Shown here piece after piece: positions 1 through 5,895 of a stretch of DNA of 7,946 nucleotides. Below the pieces are notes generated by a model. That model was not told the DNA's origin and did not search any database. It saw only the letters and a program-made list of their open reading frames with translations. The stretch is taken from the NCBI GenBank assembly GCA_012799075.1, contig JAAZLZ010000084.1, positions 1 to 7,946 of the forward strand, in the 5' to 3' direction. This DNA is from Bacillota bacterium. Lineage in GTDB: Bacteria > Bacillota > Limnochordia > JAAZLZ01. Position 1 is the first letter of the stretch. Each line of letters starts with the position of its first letter. The position numbers and the translations under genes are program-made.

Positions 1-443
1 AGGATGGCGGCGGCGAATTTGATCTGAGCTAGGGGTTCACCACCCCCGATGGTAATTCCACCTCCTGAATCGGCATAAAAAGCATCATCCTTGAGCACCC
101 CATTGATTACCTCTTCGACGGTGTAACGTTGTCCTTTCATTATCCTTGCTTCCGCGTAACAGTCCTGACAACATCGTCCGCAGTTTGTGCAGAGGGCTCG
201 GTCAAAAACCAGCTGCCCTTTTTGGTTGACGGTTATGGCTTTTTCGGGGCACGCTCTAATACAAGCCAGACAGCCAATGCACTTCTCGGGATGGAAAAGC
301 AGTTCGGGCCCAAATCCTTGAGATTCGGGGTTGGAACACCAGGGACAGTGCAGGGGACAGCCCTTGAGAAAGACTAGTGTACGAATACCAGGGCCGTCGT
401 GAATGCAAAATCGTTGGATGTCAAAGATAATGCCAGAATCCAC
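1..443 (-). CDS. Glycyl-radical enzyme activating protein (radical SAM, partial)
   Basis: This is the N-terminal 147 residues of a PflA-type activase; the C-terminus lies beyond base 1. Such enzymes use a [4Fe-4S] cluster and S-adenosylmethionine to place a glycyl radical on a partner enzyme in anaerobic cytoplasm. Seen in the translation: an N-terminal FCIHDGPGIRT stretch, the family's CxxxCxxC cluster motif (C29, C33, C36), and then two inserted ferredoxin-like clusters (C55/C58/C61/C65 and C85/C88/C91/C95). A GGGEP SAM-contact motif lies near residues 133-137. The insert is typical of activases for dehydratase, lyase or decarboxylase-type glycyl-radical enzymes and is absent from short PflA proteins. 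The GTG start at 443-441 is preceded by AAGGGGTG six bases upstream. No partner glycyl-radical enzyme is visible; it is probably just off the left edge. Family assignment is firm, but the partner and substrate cannot be told. Confidence 0.93.
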   Translation of the reverse strand, partial: MDSGIIFDIQRFCIHDGPGIRTLVFLKGCPLHCPWCSNPESQGFGPELLFHPEKCIGCLACIRACPEKAITVNQKGQLVFDRALCTNCGRCCQDCYAEARIMKGQRYTVEEVINGVLKDDAFYADSGGGITIGGGEPLAQIKFAAAI

Positions 444-747
444 GGATTTCACCCCTTTCCAGGAACAACAGGATAACAGAACATTATTCGGTATAGTCAA
501 ATAGATAACCTGCCAACAAGGGGCGCCAAGCACTTCGATTGATCCGATGAAGGGGGAGCTGACAATATCGCAACCTTATAAACGTGATGATTCGGCGATG
601 TTCCCGGCACATCGGTCGGCCTTCGCGGTTTATATTCGGGATGTCCTTCTGGGCTTTGGCCAATCCGAGGCGTGATTGGGTTCGGATAAAAGGGAAAAAA
701 CGAGCTTTACAGAAATCGTAGTCAAATACTACTAGGGGGTATGTGCT
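444..747. other. Divergent intergenic region
   Basis: This 304-base gap separates the leftward activase and the rightward enolase-family gene. It contains the leftward promoter listed separately. Just before the enolase gene's ribosome binding site is a small inverted repeat, GTAGT-CAAAT-ACTAC (718-732), which could be an operator half-site pair or chance. I found no convincing rightward sigma-A promoter. A 42-codon ATG reading frame (547-675) lacks a ribosome binding site and does not look coding. Confidence 0.5.
473..500 (-). promoter_or_regulatory. Sigma-A-type promoter for the activase gene
   Basis: Read on the minus strand, TTGACT (500-495) is followed after 16 bases by TGTTAT (478-473). 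This lies about 30 bases upstream of the activase GTG. Both hexamers differ little from the TTGACA/TATAAT consensus. The spacing is one base short of ideal. The position fits, but no experimental evidence is available. Confidence 0.5.
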
Positions 748-1902
748 TTGTATATAGAAACGATCAATGTGTATGTTTTGCGTTCAGACAGGCTTTGTGA
801 ACCATTCGGTTACTCTCAGATGTGGTACGACGATCGGGGTTCTTGCGTTGTCCAGGTCATCACCAACGAAGGCATAGAGGGTTGGGGAGAGGCCTTTGGG
901 CCTGCTGAACTTAATGCTGCTGTAATTGAAAAAGGTCTCGCCCCCATGATTCTAGGTTCAGACCCCTTTGATGTAGAGGTGATTTGGCAAAGTCTATACA
1001 ATAGGTATCGGGACTATGGACAGAAAGGCATTATCATTTGTGGGATGAGCGCTCTGGACATTGCTCTTTGGGATATCATGGGTAAGGCTGTGGATCTGCC
1101 TGTTTGTAGGCTGCTGGGTGGGGTTTTTCGTCGGGAATTCCCAGCTTATGCCACAGGTCTTTACTTTAGTCCTGATTTCTCTTTGAACAAGCTGATCAAA
1201 GAAGCGCAGGGTTACCTTGATGCGGGTTTTCGGAGCATCAAAATGAAGATAGGCTATCATCCTCGAGAAGACATCCAGTTTGTTCAAGCAGTAAGGGAAG
1301 CAATAGGGTATGATTGCCAGCTCATGGTGGATGCTAACCATGCTTACAATGCACAAACCGCTATTGAATTGGGAAGACGACTGGAAGAATACCAAGTCAG
1401 TTGGTTCGAAGAACCAGTTCCACCTGAGGATATTGAAGGATACATTGAGGTCAAACACGCATTAGATATGGCTGTGGCTGGGGGGGAAGGGGAATATACG
1501 AGGTATGGATTTAAGAATCTCATTTGCCGTCGAGCTGTAGATATCGTCCAACCGGACACATGTTGTGCTGGGGGCCTAACAGAAGCCCGAAAACTGGTGA
1601 CTTTGGCCAATACCCATGGGATCCAATACAACCCTCACGTTTGGGGGACGGGGATTGCTCTGTATTGCGGGATGCACCTCATTGCTTCTATTCCTGACAA
1701 TCCACCATCTATTAATCCCTTACCCCCCATGTTAGAGTATGACCAAACACCTAATCCCTTGAGGGAGAACATCACAATGGAATTACCTGAAGTCAACAAG
1801 GGCCTTGTTTCCGTTCCCCTGGATAGGGCTGGTTTGGGTATTACCATTGATCAGGAGGCTTTGGCAAGATATGCGGTGGCTAAATCCGTTGTTAAGGCTT
1901 AG
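748..1902 (+). CDS. Enolase superfamily, mandelate racemase subgroup enzyme; sugar-acid dehydratase or lactone cycloisomerase
   Basis: This is a 384-residue protein of normal length for the mandelate racemase/muconate lactonizing group, which abstracts a proton alpha to a carboxylate with Mg2+ assistance. Seen: a capping domain in roughly residues 1-130, then the (beta/alpha)7-beta barrel. The KxK base motif is K165/K167. The three metal ligands are D195 (VDANHAY), E221 (WFEEPV) and E247 (AGGEGEY). The His-Asp dyad is D270 (VQPD) and H297 (NPHVWGTG), and E330 is a likely electrophilic glutamate. All catalytic groups are intact. The overall pattern, including WGTG after the histidine and the MLEYDxTxNPLR tail, resembles my recollection of galactarolactone cycloisomerase (Gci) and related acid-sugar enzymes, so an aldarate or aldonate substrate is the best guess. 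The start is TTG with AGGGGG eight bases upstream; the ATG at 741 is out of frame. Its base composition is more A+T-rich than the downstream oxidoreductase genes. The exact reaction is not provable from sequence. Confidence 0.93.
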   Translation: MYIETINVYVLRSDRLCEPFGYSQMWYDDRGSCVVQVITNEGIEGWGEAFGPAELNAAVIEKGLAPMILGSDPFDVEVIWQSLYNRYRDYGQKGIIICGMSALDIALWDIMGKAVDLPVCRLLGGVFRREFPAYATGLYFSPDFSLNKLIKEAQGYLDAGFRSIKMKIGYHPREDIQFVQAVREAIGYDCQLMVDANHAYNAQTAIELGRRLEEYQVSWFEEPVPPEDIEGYIEVKHALDMAVAGGEGEYTRYGFKNLICRRAVDIVQPDTCCAGGLTEARKLVTLANTHGIQYNPHVWGTGIALYCGMHLIASIPDNPPSINPLPPMLEYDQTPNPLRENITMELPEVNKGLVSVPLDRAGLGITIDQEALARYAVAKSVVKA

Positions 1903-1919
1903 CCTAATAGGCTTGTATT

Positions 1920-1954
1920 CCCTACCCTGGCGGGAAATCCCCGCCAAGGTAGGG
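1920..1954 (+). terminator. GC-rich hairpin after the enolase-family gene
   Basis: A 15-base left arm (1920-1934) pairs with 1940-1954 around a 5-base AAATC loop, with one mismatch (C1927/A1947). It begins 18 bases after the stop codon, where a terminator would sit. No T-run follows, so it is not a classical intrinsic terminator. It could be a mRNA 3'-end stabiliser or part of a larger folded element. Confidence 0.5.
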
Positions 1955-2081
1955 TCGGTGGACCGGGCGGGCATGCTGTCTCTGGCGCGATGAGTGGCGA
2001 GACTTACACCTCGAAAACAGTGGTCGGCATCGGTCCCTTCTCAGGCCTATAGTTAGCGTAATTTTTGATATTAACCTGTGA

Positions 2082-2267
2082 GCTTCGGATCAACCCCGTT
2101 CCTTTCCCCATCCTCGCGTTTTCACACGAATACGGCTGGCTTCAAAAGAAGAAGCACAGAAGCTCCTGGACTCAGTAAATGGTCCAAACGGTCGGTTTGC
2201 GTCTTTGACAACTCTTCTTAGAGAAGGATATAGTTTAATTGTTGATATATGTAACGGTACCATATAG
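2082..2267 (+). pseudogene. Coding-like fragment without start codon
   Basis: The frame ending at TAG 2265-2267 is open back to a TGA just before 2082 and reads, near its centre, as RLASKEEAQKLLDSVNG and then FASLTTLLREGYSLIVDIC. This has the look of a small soluble alpha/beta protein: an amphipathic helix, a turn, and a hydrophobic strand. There is no ATG or GTG start in frame, the single TTG is too far in, and no ribosome binding site precedes any near-cognate codon. It may be the C-terminal remnant of a decayed gene or a chance frame. I do not recognise a family. Confidence 0.25.
2205..2234 (+). promoter_or_regulatory. Sigma-A-type promoter for the small membrane protein
   Basis: TTGACA (2205-2210, a perfect -35) and TATAGT (2229-2234, one mismatch) are separated by 18 bases. 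Transcription would start near 2241 and give about 100 bases of leader before the TTG start at 2343. This is the best sigma-A match I noticed in the window. It overlaps the coding-like fragment, which argues that the fragment is no longer functional. Confidence 0.6.
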
Positions 2268-2342
2268 GTGGCGTTCGATACATTTAGTACAAAGTCCGTC
2301 CGATGGTAGAGGGGAAAATCTAACAGGAACGGGGGTGCGCAG

Positions 2343-2471
2343 TTGACGAAAAAGGACGAGGCCTTGGAGGTTGAAGAGCAGCCAAAAGACAAGGCTCAAG
2401 CAAGACGCGAACTCATTTTTGGTATTGTAATGGTCATACTTATTTTGGCTATGTTCTTGGCGAAAAGGTAG
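2343..2471 (+). CDS. Small single-pass membrane protein, 42 residues
   Basis: The TTG start is preceded by GGGGGTG (2331-2337) five bases upstream, and the frame ends at TAG 2469-2471. The first ~23 residues are highly charged (MTKKDEALEVEEQPKDK, then QARR). Residues 24-40 form one hydrophobic segment (LIFGIVMVILILAMFLA) closed by KR, a clean one-helix membrane protein with a charged soluble tail. There is no cleavage site or cysteine, so it is an anchored peptide rather than a secreted one. A good promoter lies about 110 bases upstream. It is convergent with the CxxC protein. I do not recognise the family; such peptides in Bacillota often modulate membrane complexes or sporulation, but nothing here proves that. 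Confidence 0.7.
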   Translation: MTKKDEALEVEEQPKDKAQARRELIFGIVMVILILAMFLAKR

Positions 2472-2477
2472 CAGGCG

Positions 2478-2503
2478 GGCTCCGACCCTTTGAAGGCGGA
2501 GCC
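2478..2503. terminator. Hairpin between convergent small genes
   Basis: GGCTCCG (2478-2484) pairs perfectly with CGGAGCC (2497-2503). The interior CCTT/AAGG can extend the stem. It lies six bases past the stop of the membrane-protein gene and just beyond the stop of the opposing gene, so it could serve both. No T-tract follows on either strand, so its role as a terminator is uncertain. Confidence 0.45.
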
Positions 2504-2508
2504 TAGAT

Positions 2509-2760
2509 TCATGCATTCATCAGCTCTTTTAAAACATCCATTTCCCGCCCGGCCGTGAAGGCCTCGTGGGGATGGATGTTTGGCTTTGGGTGGAGCCGGG
2601 AATACTCCACAAAGCTCCCTCGGCAGCTGGGGCAGCGGTAAAGGTCCCCTCCCGCTCCGTAATCGCTCCCTTGCCATGGAAAGACCCACTTGACATACTC
2701 CATTCTTACCCAGGTCCCCTGGGATTGGGAACAGGCCATGCAAAAGTAAATATTGCTCAA
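2509..2760 (-). CDS. Small protein with two CxxC pairs, putative zinc-binding
   Basis: This 83-residue protein starts with TTG at 2760-2758, preceded by GGGAGGG seven bases upstream, the expected position for a very strong ribosome binding site. It has two CxxC knuckles, C7/C10 (FCMACS) and C43/C46 (YRCPSC), separated by 32 residues, the spacing of a compact zinc ribbon. The segment between is aromatic (WVRMEYVKWVFPW). The tail carries several histidines (RLHPKPNIHPHEAF) and a final amphipathic helix. No signal peptide or membrane segment is visible, so it should be cytosolic. Frames overlapping it on both strands lack this organisation. I do not recognise a named family; metal binding is inferred from the cysteines only. 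Confidence 0.7.
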   Translation of the reverse strand: MSNIYFCMACSQSQGTWVRMEYVKWVFPWQGSDYGAGGDLYRCPSCRGSFVEYSRLHPKPNIHPHEAFTAGREMDVLKELMNA

Positions 2761-2889
2761 TGGTCATCCCTCCCACCAAAATTATGGGTTGGATCGGGGC
2801 AAGTTATGCAGAAAATGAGAAGACGGAGGGATTTCCCTGCCTTTTCCTGGGCATAAGATGGGTCTAGAACCTAGGGGAGGATGATGGGA

Positions 2890-3525
2890 ATGACTATTGA
2901 ATGGGAAGTGGAACCGGAACAAGCAGCCCATTTTTCGGGAAGGGTACGTCTGGCCAACAGTCAATACCTCCTGCGGCCGATCACCGTTTTGGTCAACGGC
3001 AAACAGGTGCCCGTTAAAGACGGGTGCTTTGAGCTGTTCACCTATCCGGGACATGTGGATCTGGAGGTGGAGGCTAGGCACTATCAGCCCTATCGGCAGG
3101 AACTGTTCTTGGATGAGGGCCCAAATGAGGTTGACATTCTGTTGGAGCCCGCCTACTCTCCCGACGAGCTGGACTTGTTTGCCCGTCTGGTCCATGCCGA
3201 GTCGGCGGGAGAACCCTATGCCGGTCAAGGGGCTGTGGCTGCCAGCGTCCTTCATCGCCTGGAAAGCCCTGCCTATCCGAATACCCTCCGGGGCGTCATT
3301 TACCAGGTGACCGACGGCCGCTATTACCAGTATTCGCCGGTCCTAGACGGGCGGATTGACCTGCCTGCCAACCGAGCATCGTTCCAGGCGGTCTATGATG
3401 CCTTGGCGGGTTGGGATCCCAGCCGCGGGGCCACCGGATTCTACAATCCGCGCAAGACCAGCAACCGCTGGGTGCGGGGGCGACCGGTGACTACAACTAT
3501 CGGCAAACATGTCTTTTTCCGGTAG
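2890..3525 (+). CDS. SleB-family cell-wall hydrolase with N-terminal beta-rich domain
   Basis: The protein is 211 residues long. From about residue 95 to the end it matches the SleB/CwlJ hydrolase domain (Hydrolase_2). Key features are ARLVHAESAGEPYAGQ with the probable catalytic Glu at E104, the VLHRLESPAYPNTLRGVIYQ block, and the closing FYNPRKTSNRW and IGKHVFFR blocks. These enzymes cut spore-cortex or vegetative peptidoglycan. Residues ~15-88 look like an all-beta PEGA- or carboxypeptidase-regulatory-like module (VLVNGKQVPVKDG, then YPGHVDLEVEA). There is no signal peptide, transmembrane segment or recognisable LysM/PG_binding_1 repeat. That resembles CwlJ, which lacks a signal peptide and is made in the mother cell, more than secreted SleB. 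Start choice: AGGGGAGG (2873-2880) touches the ATG at 2881 but is nine bases from the ATG at 2890, which I prefer. The longer form would add MMG. Confidence 0.9.
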   Translation: MTIEWEVEPEQAAHFSGRVRLANSQYLLRPITVLVNGKQVPVKDGCFELFTYPGHVDLEVEARHYQPYRQELFLDEGPNEVDILLEPAYSPDELDLFARLVHAESAGEPYAGQGAVAASVLHRLESPAYPNTLRGVIYQVTDGRYYQYSPVLDGRIDLPANRASFQAVYDALAGWDPSRGATGFYNPRKTSNRWVRGRPVTTTIGKHVFFR

Positions 3526-3550
3526 TTGGGACCGGATTGCCGGTCCCAAC
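3525..3550 (+). terminator. Perfect 11-bp hairpin at the end of the SleB-like gene
   Basis: GTTGGGACCGG (3525-3535) and CCGGTCCCAAC (3540-3550) are perfect complements around an ATTG loop. The left arm begins on the last base of the stop codon. A T-run is lacking, so it may be a partial terminator or an RNA 3' barrier. It lies about 50 bases before iorA and suggests that iorAB is not simply read through from the hydrolase. Confidence 0.6.
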
Positions 3551-3599
3551 AGGACAAGCCTTCCGGAGAAGCGAATAAGACACGGGGAGGGAGGAACCG

Positions 3600-5312
3600 T
3601 TGAAAGAGATCATGTCAGGAAATGAGGCCATTGCCCGGGGCGCTTACGAATCAGGCGTATCGGTGGCGGTGGCTTATCCAGGTACACCAAGCACGGAAAT
3701 CCTAGAAAACATTGCTCAGCATCCCTCCATTCGAGCCCAATGGTCGCCAAATGAGAAAGTTGCCTTGGAGGTGGGCATTGGTGCTTCGTTGGCCGGAGCC
3801 CGGGTGTTGGTGGCCATGAAGCATGTGGGCCTGAATGTGGCCGCGGACCCTTGGCTGACCATAGCCTACACGGGAGTCAACGGAGGATTAGTCCTAGTCT
3901 CCGCGGACGATCCAGGGATGCATAGCTCCCAGAATGAACAGGACAACCGGTTTTATGCCCGGATGGCGGGGGTGCCGATGCTCGAACCGGCGGACAGCCA
4001 GGAAGCCAAGGAGTTCGTCGGATTGGCGCTGAGAATCAGCGAGGAGTACGACACACCAGTTCTTCTGCGCACAACTACCCGCATCGCCCATTCCAAGGGG
4101 CTGGTGGAGCTCGGGGAGCGAGGGGAGCACCCGTTGCGGCCCTACACCAAAGACCCGAAGAAGTACGTGATGATTCCCGCCCACGGACGACTCCGTCATC
4201 AGGCGGCAGCGGATCGGCTGGCCAAACTCACCCGGCTTGCCGAGGAGACTCCGGTGAACAAGGTGGAGCAGCGGGGGAAAGTAGGTGTGATTACCGCTGG
4301 CGTATGTTATCAGTACGTCAGGGAGACGTTGCCCGAGGCATCGGTCCTCAAGCTGGGCCTAACCTATCCTTTGCCCAAGGATAAGATTCGCACCTTTGCT
4401 CAGCAGGTGGACGAGCTCTACGTAATTGAAGAACTTGAGCCCTTCTTGGAGGAGCAGATCCGAGCCATGGGCATCAGCGTCAAGGGCAAGGAGCTGACTG
4501 GGGTCCTTGGTGAATTGGACCAAAAGCGCCTGGCGGTGTCTTTGGGCCTTGAGGATCCTCCGCCTTCTGCCAGTGCTGTGTCCCGGCCGCCAGTCCTTTG
4601 TCCAGGCTGTCCCCACCGGGGCGTTTTCTATGTCTTGCGCCGTCTCCGCTTGACGGTGATGGGTGACATCGGCTGCTATAGCTTGGGGGCCCTGCCGCCT
4701 TTAGATGCCATGGACACCTGCATCTGCATGGGGTCCAGCATTGGCTCGGCCTTGGGGATGGAAAAGGCCGACCCGGCCTGGGCGGAAAGGTGTGTTGCCG
4801 TTATTGGCGATTCGACTTTCCTCCATTCGGGGATGACCCCCTTGTTGGACGTGGTCTACAACGGGGGCAGCACCACCGTGTTGATCCTAGATAATTCCAC
4901 CACGGCCATGACGGGGCATCAAGATCATCCCGCCAGCGGCCGCACCCTAGGGGGAGATCCCGCTCCCAAGGTTGATCTAGAAATGCTAATCCGAGCCCTT
5001 GGGGTGCGGCGGGTCCAGAGGGTGGACGCCTACGATCTGGCCGCCATTCGCCGGGCCGTCAGGGAAGAGACTGCTGCTCCGGAGCCATCGGTCATCATTG
5101 TCAGCCGGTCCTGCGCGTTAAGGACGTCGCCCGCCCGGCCCTTGGTCGTCGATGAAGCGAAATGCAACGGCTGCCACGCTTGCTTAAAGCTGGGCTGTCC
5201 TGCCATCCAGGAGGGGGCGCGGATCGATCCCCATCTTTGCCGCGGGTGCGGCCTATGCAGTCAGGTTTGCCCAAGGGGAGCCATCGGGGGTGATTCGAAT
5301 GTCCAATGTTAA
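3600..5312 (+). CDS. iorA: Indolepyruvate ferredoxin oxidoreductase, alpha subunit
   Basis: This is a 570-residue, near full-length IorA. With IorB it oxidatively decarboxylates arylpyruvates (indolepyruvate, phenylpyruvate, hydroxyphenylpyruvate) to aryl-acyl-CoA plus CO2, passing electrons to ferredoxin in the cytosol. Domains seen: an N-terminal pyrimidine-type domain with AYPGTPSTEI (residues 25-34) and DDPGMHSSQNEQD; a central domain around 225-290; and CPGCPHRG (334-341). The thiamine-diphosphate domain carries MGDIGCYSLG (354-363), GDSTF (403-407) and LDNSTTAMTGHQ (430-441). A C-terminal two-cluster ferredoxin domain follows, with C522/C525/C528/C533 and C547/C550/C553/C557. All cofactor motifs are intact. 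The TTG start has GGGAGGGAGG ending five bases upstream; the next in-frame ATG (residue 5) would be too close to the conserved N-terminus. Its 3' end overlaps iorB. It is clearly G+C-richer than the enolase-family gene. Confidence 0.97.
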   Translation: MKEIMSGNEAIARGAYESGVSVAVAYPGTPSTEILENIAQHPSIRAQWSPNEKVALEVGIGASLAGARVLVAMKHVGLNVAADPWLTIAYTGVNGGLVLVSADDPGMHSSQNEQDNRFYARMAGVPMLEPADSQEAKEFVGLALRISEEYDTPVLLRTTTRIAHSKGLVELGERGEHPLRPYTKDPKKYVMIPAHGRLRHQAAADRLAKLTRLAEETPVNKVEQRGKVGVITAGVCYQYVRETLPEASVLKLGLTYPLPKDKIRTFAQQVDELYVIEELEPFLEEQIRAMGISVKGKELTGVLGELDQKRLAVSLGLEDPPPSASAVSRPPVLCPGCPHRGVFYVLRRLRLTVMGDIGCYSLGALPPLDAMDTCICMGSSIGSALGMEKADPAWAERCVAVIGDSTFLHSGMTPLLDVVYNGGSTTVLILDNSTTAMTGHQDHPASGRTLGGDPAPKVDLEMLIRALGVRRVQRVDAYDLAAIRRAVREETAAPEPSVIIVSRSCALRTSPARPLVVDEAKCNGCHACLKLGCPAIQEGARIDPHLCRGCGLCSQVCPRGAIGGDSNVQC

Positions 5313-5895
5313 CAACATTTTGCTTGCAGGTGTGGGGGGGCAGGGCATCATCCTTGCCGGCAAGCTGCTGGCAGAGGTCTTGGCGGCCGGAGGCTTTGAT
5401 GTGAAACTGTCAGAGGTCCATGGGATGGCCCAACGGGGCGGCAGCGTGGTCACCCAAGTCCGGTTTGGCCCTCGGGTTTACTCTCCCTTGGTTTCTCCCG
5501 GCAAGGTCGATTACTTGGTTGCCTTTGAACAGATTGAGGCTTGGCGCTGGATCTCCTGGATGAGGTCCGGGGGGCTTCTGATCATGGATGAACAGATCAT
5601 CTATCCAGCGGGCAAGACCCAAGTCTCGCTGCCGGAGGATTTGACCAGTCGTCCGGGGACGATCTGCCTGAATGCCCGCCAGCTGGCCCGGCAGGCAGGA
5701 CTTGTCAAGGCAGCCAACATGGTTTTGCTTGGGGCTTTGGCCGCCCACCTCGGTCTAGATCTGAAGATCTGGCACAGGGTTTTAGAGGACCTGGTTCCGG
5801 CCAAGTATCTTGAGCCTAATCGGAAGGCTCTGGAGGAGGGCTTCGCCCGGGCAAAGCCCTCCCATGACAGTCTTAGTTCAGGACCTCCTTGTTGA
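5299..5895 (+). CDS. iorB: Indolepyruvate ferredoxin oxidoreductase, beta (gamma-type) subunit
   Basis: This is the small partner of IorA, about 198 residues, of the pyruvate:ferredoxin oxidoreductase gamma-subunit family. Seen: NILLAGVGGQG (glycine motif at residues 11-16 from the chosen start), then LAGKLLAEVLAAGGFDV, the conserved SEVHGMAQRGGSVVTQVRFG block, and the NMVLLGALAAHLGL helix. Start: the ATG at 5299 has GGGGGTG six bases upstream and gives the usual MxNV N-terminus; the GTG at 5290, nine bases after AAGGGGAG, would add three residues and is also possible. Either start lies inside iorA (overlap 14 or 23 bases), indicating translational coupling and equal subunit supply. The extreme C-terminus (about SHDSLSSGPPC) is read across the end of the convergent dehydrogenase gene and is probably not conserved. 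Confidence 0.95.
   Translation: MSNVNNILLAGVGGQGIILAGKLLAEVLAAGGFDVKLSEVHGMAQRGGSVVTQVRFGPRVYSPLVSPGKVDYLVAFEQIEAWRWISWMRSGGLLIMDEQIIYPAGKTQVSLPEDLTSRPGTICLNARQLARQAGLVKAANMVLLGALAAHLGLDLKIWHRVLEDLVPAKYLEPNRKALEEGFARAKPSHDSLSSGPPC
5835..5862. terminator. Hairpin inside the 3' end of iorB
   Basis: GGAGGGCTT (5835-5843) and AAGCCCTCC (5854-5862) form nine perfect pairs around a 10-base loop that contains the palindrome GCCCGGGC. It lies in the last codons of iorB and 10 bases beyond the stop of the leftward dehydrogenase. It could limit read-through from the dehydrogenase into the iorAB antisense strand. No T-run is present on either strand. Confidence 0.4.

Larger units (their letters stand above)
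1955..2342. other. Non-coding stretch with fold-back sequence and a coding-like fragment
   Basis: No intact gene lies here. Bases 1955-2055 are rich in short self-complementary or near-repeated segments, for example GGTCGGTGGACC near 1952-1963 and a related GGTCGGCATCGGTCC near 2022-2036. From about 2082 to 2267 one plus-strand frame is open and looks protein-like but has no start codon (listed separately). From 2205 onward is a promoter and roughly 100-base leader for the small membrane protein. Confidence 0.4.

Noticed and set aside
129..377. Plus-strand 82-codon open frame
   Set aside because: It is antisense to the activase gene, whose minus-strand frame has all radical-SAM and ferredoxin motifs.
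547..675. 42-codon ATG frame in the divergent gap
   Set aside because: No ribosome binding site, no family resemblance and no clear hydrophobic or domain pattern.
1955..2060. Group II intron or known riboswitch
   Set aside because: A GGTGTAAGTC-like string on the minus strand recalled intron sequence, but no domain V hairpin or reverse transcriptase is present.
2396..2779. Longer minus-strand frame overlapping the CxxC protein
   Set aside because: It also runs antisense to the small membrane gene, has no organised motifs, and the competing frame has a better ribosome binding site and paired cysteines.
2850..2860. GCATAAGAT-like sigma-K -10 element before the SleB-like gene
   Set aside because: The -10 core fits, but I found no matching -35 at the proper distance, so mother-cell control is not supported by sequence.
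2782..3255. 157-codon minus-strand frame
   Set aside because: Shadow of the SleB-like gene, whose conserved domain is unmistakable on the plus strand.
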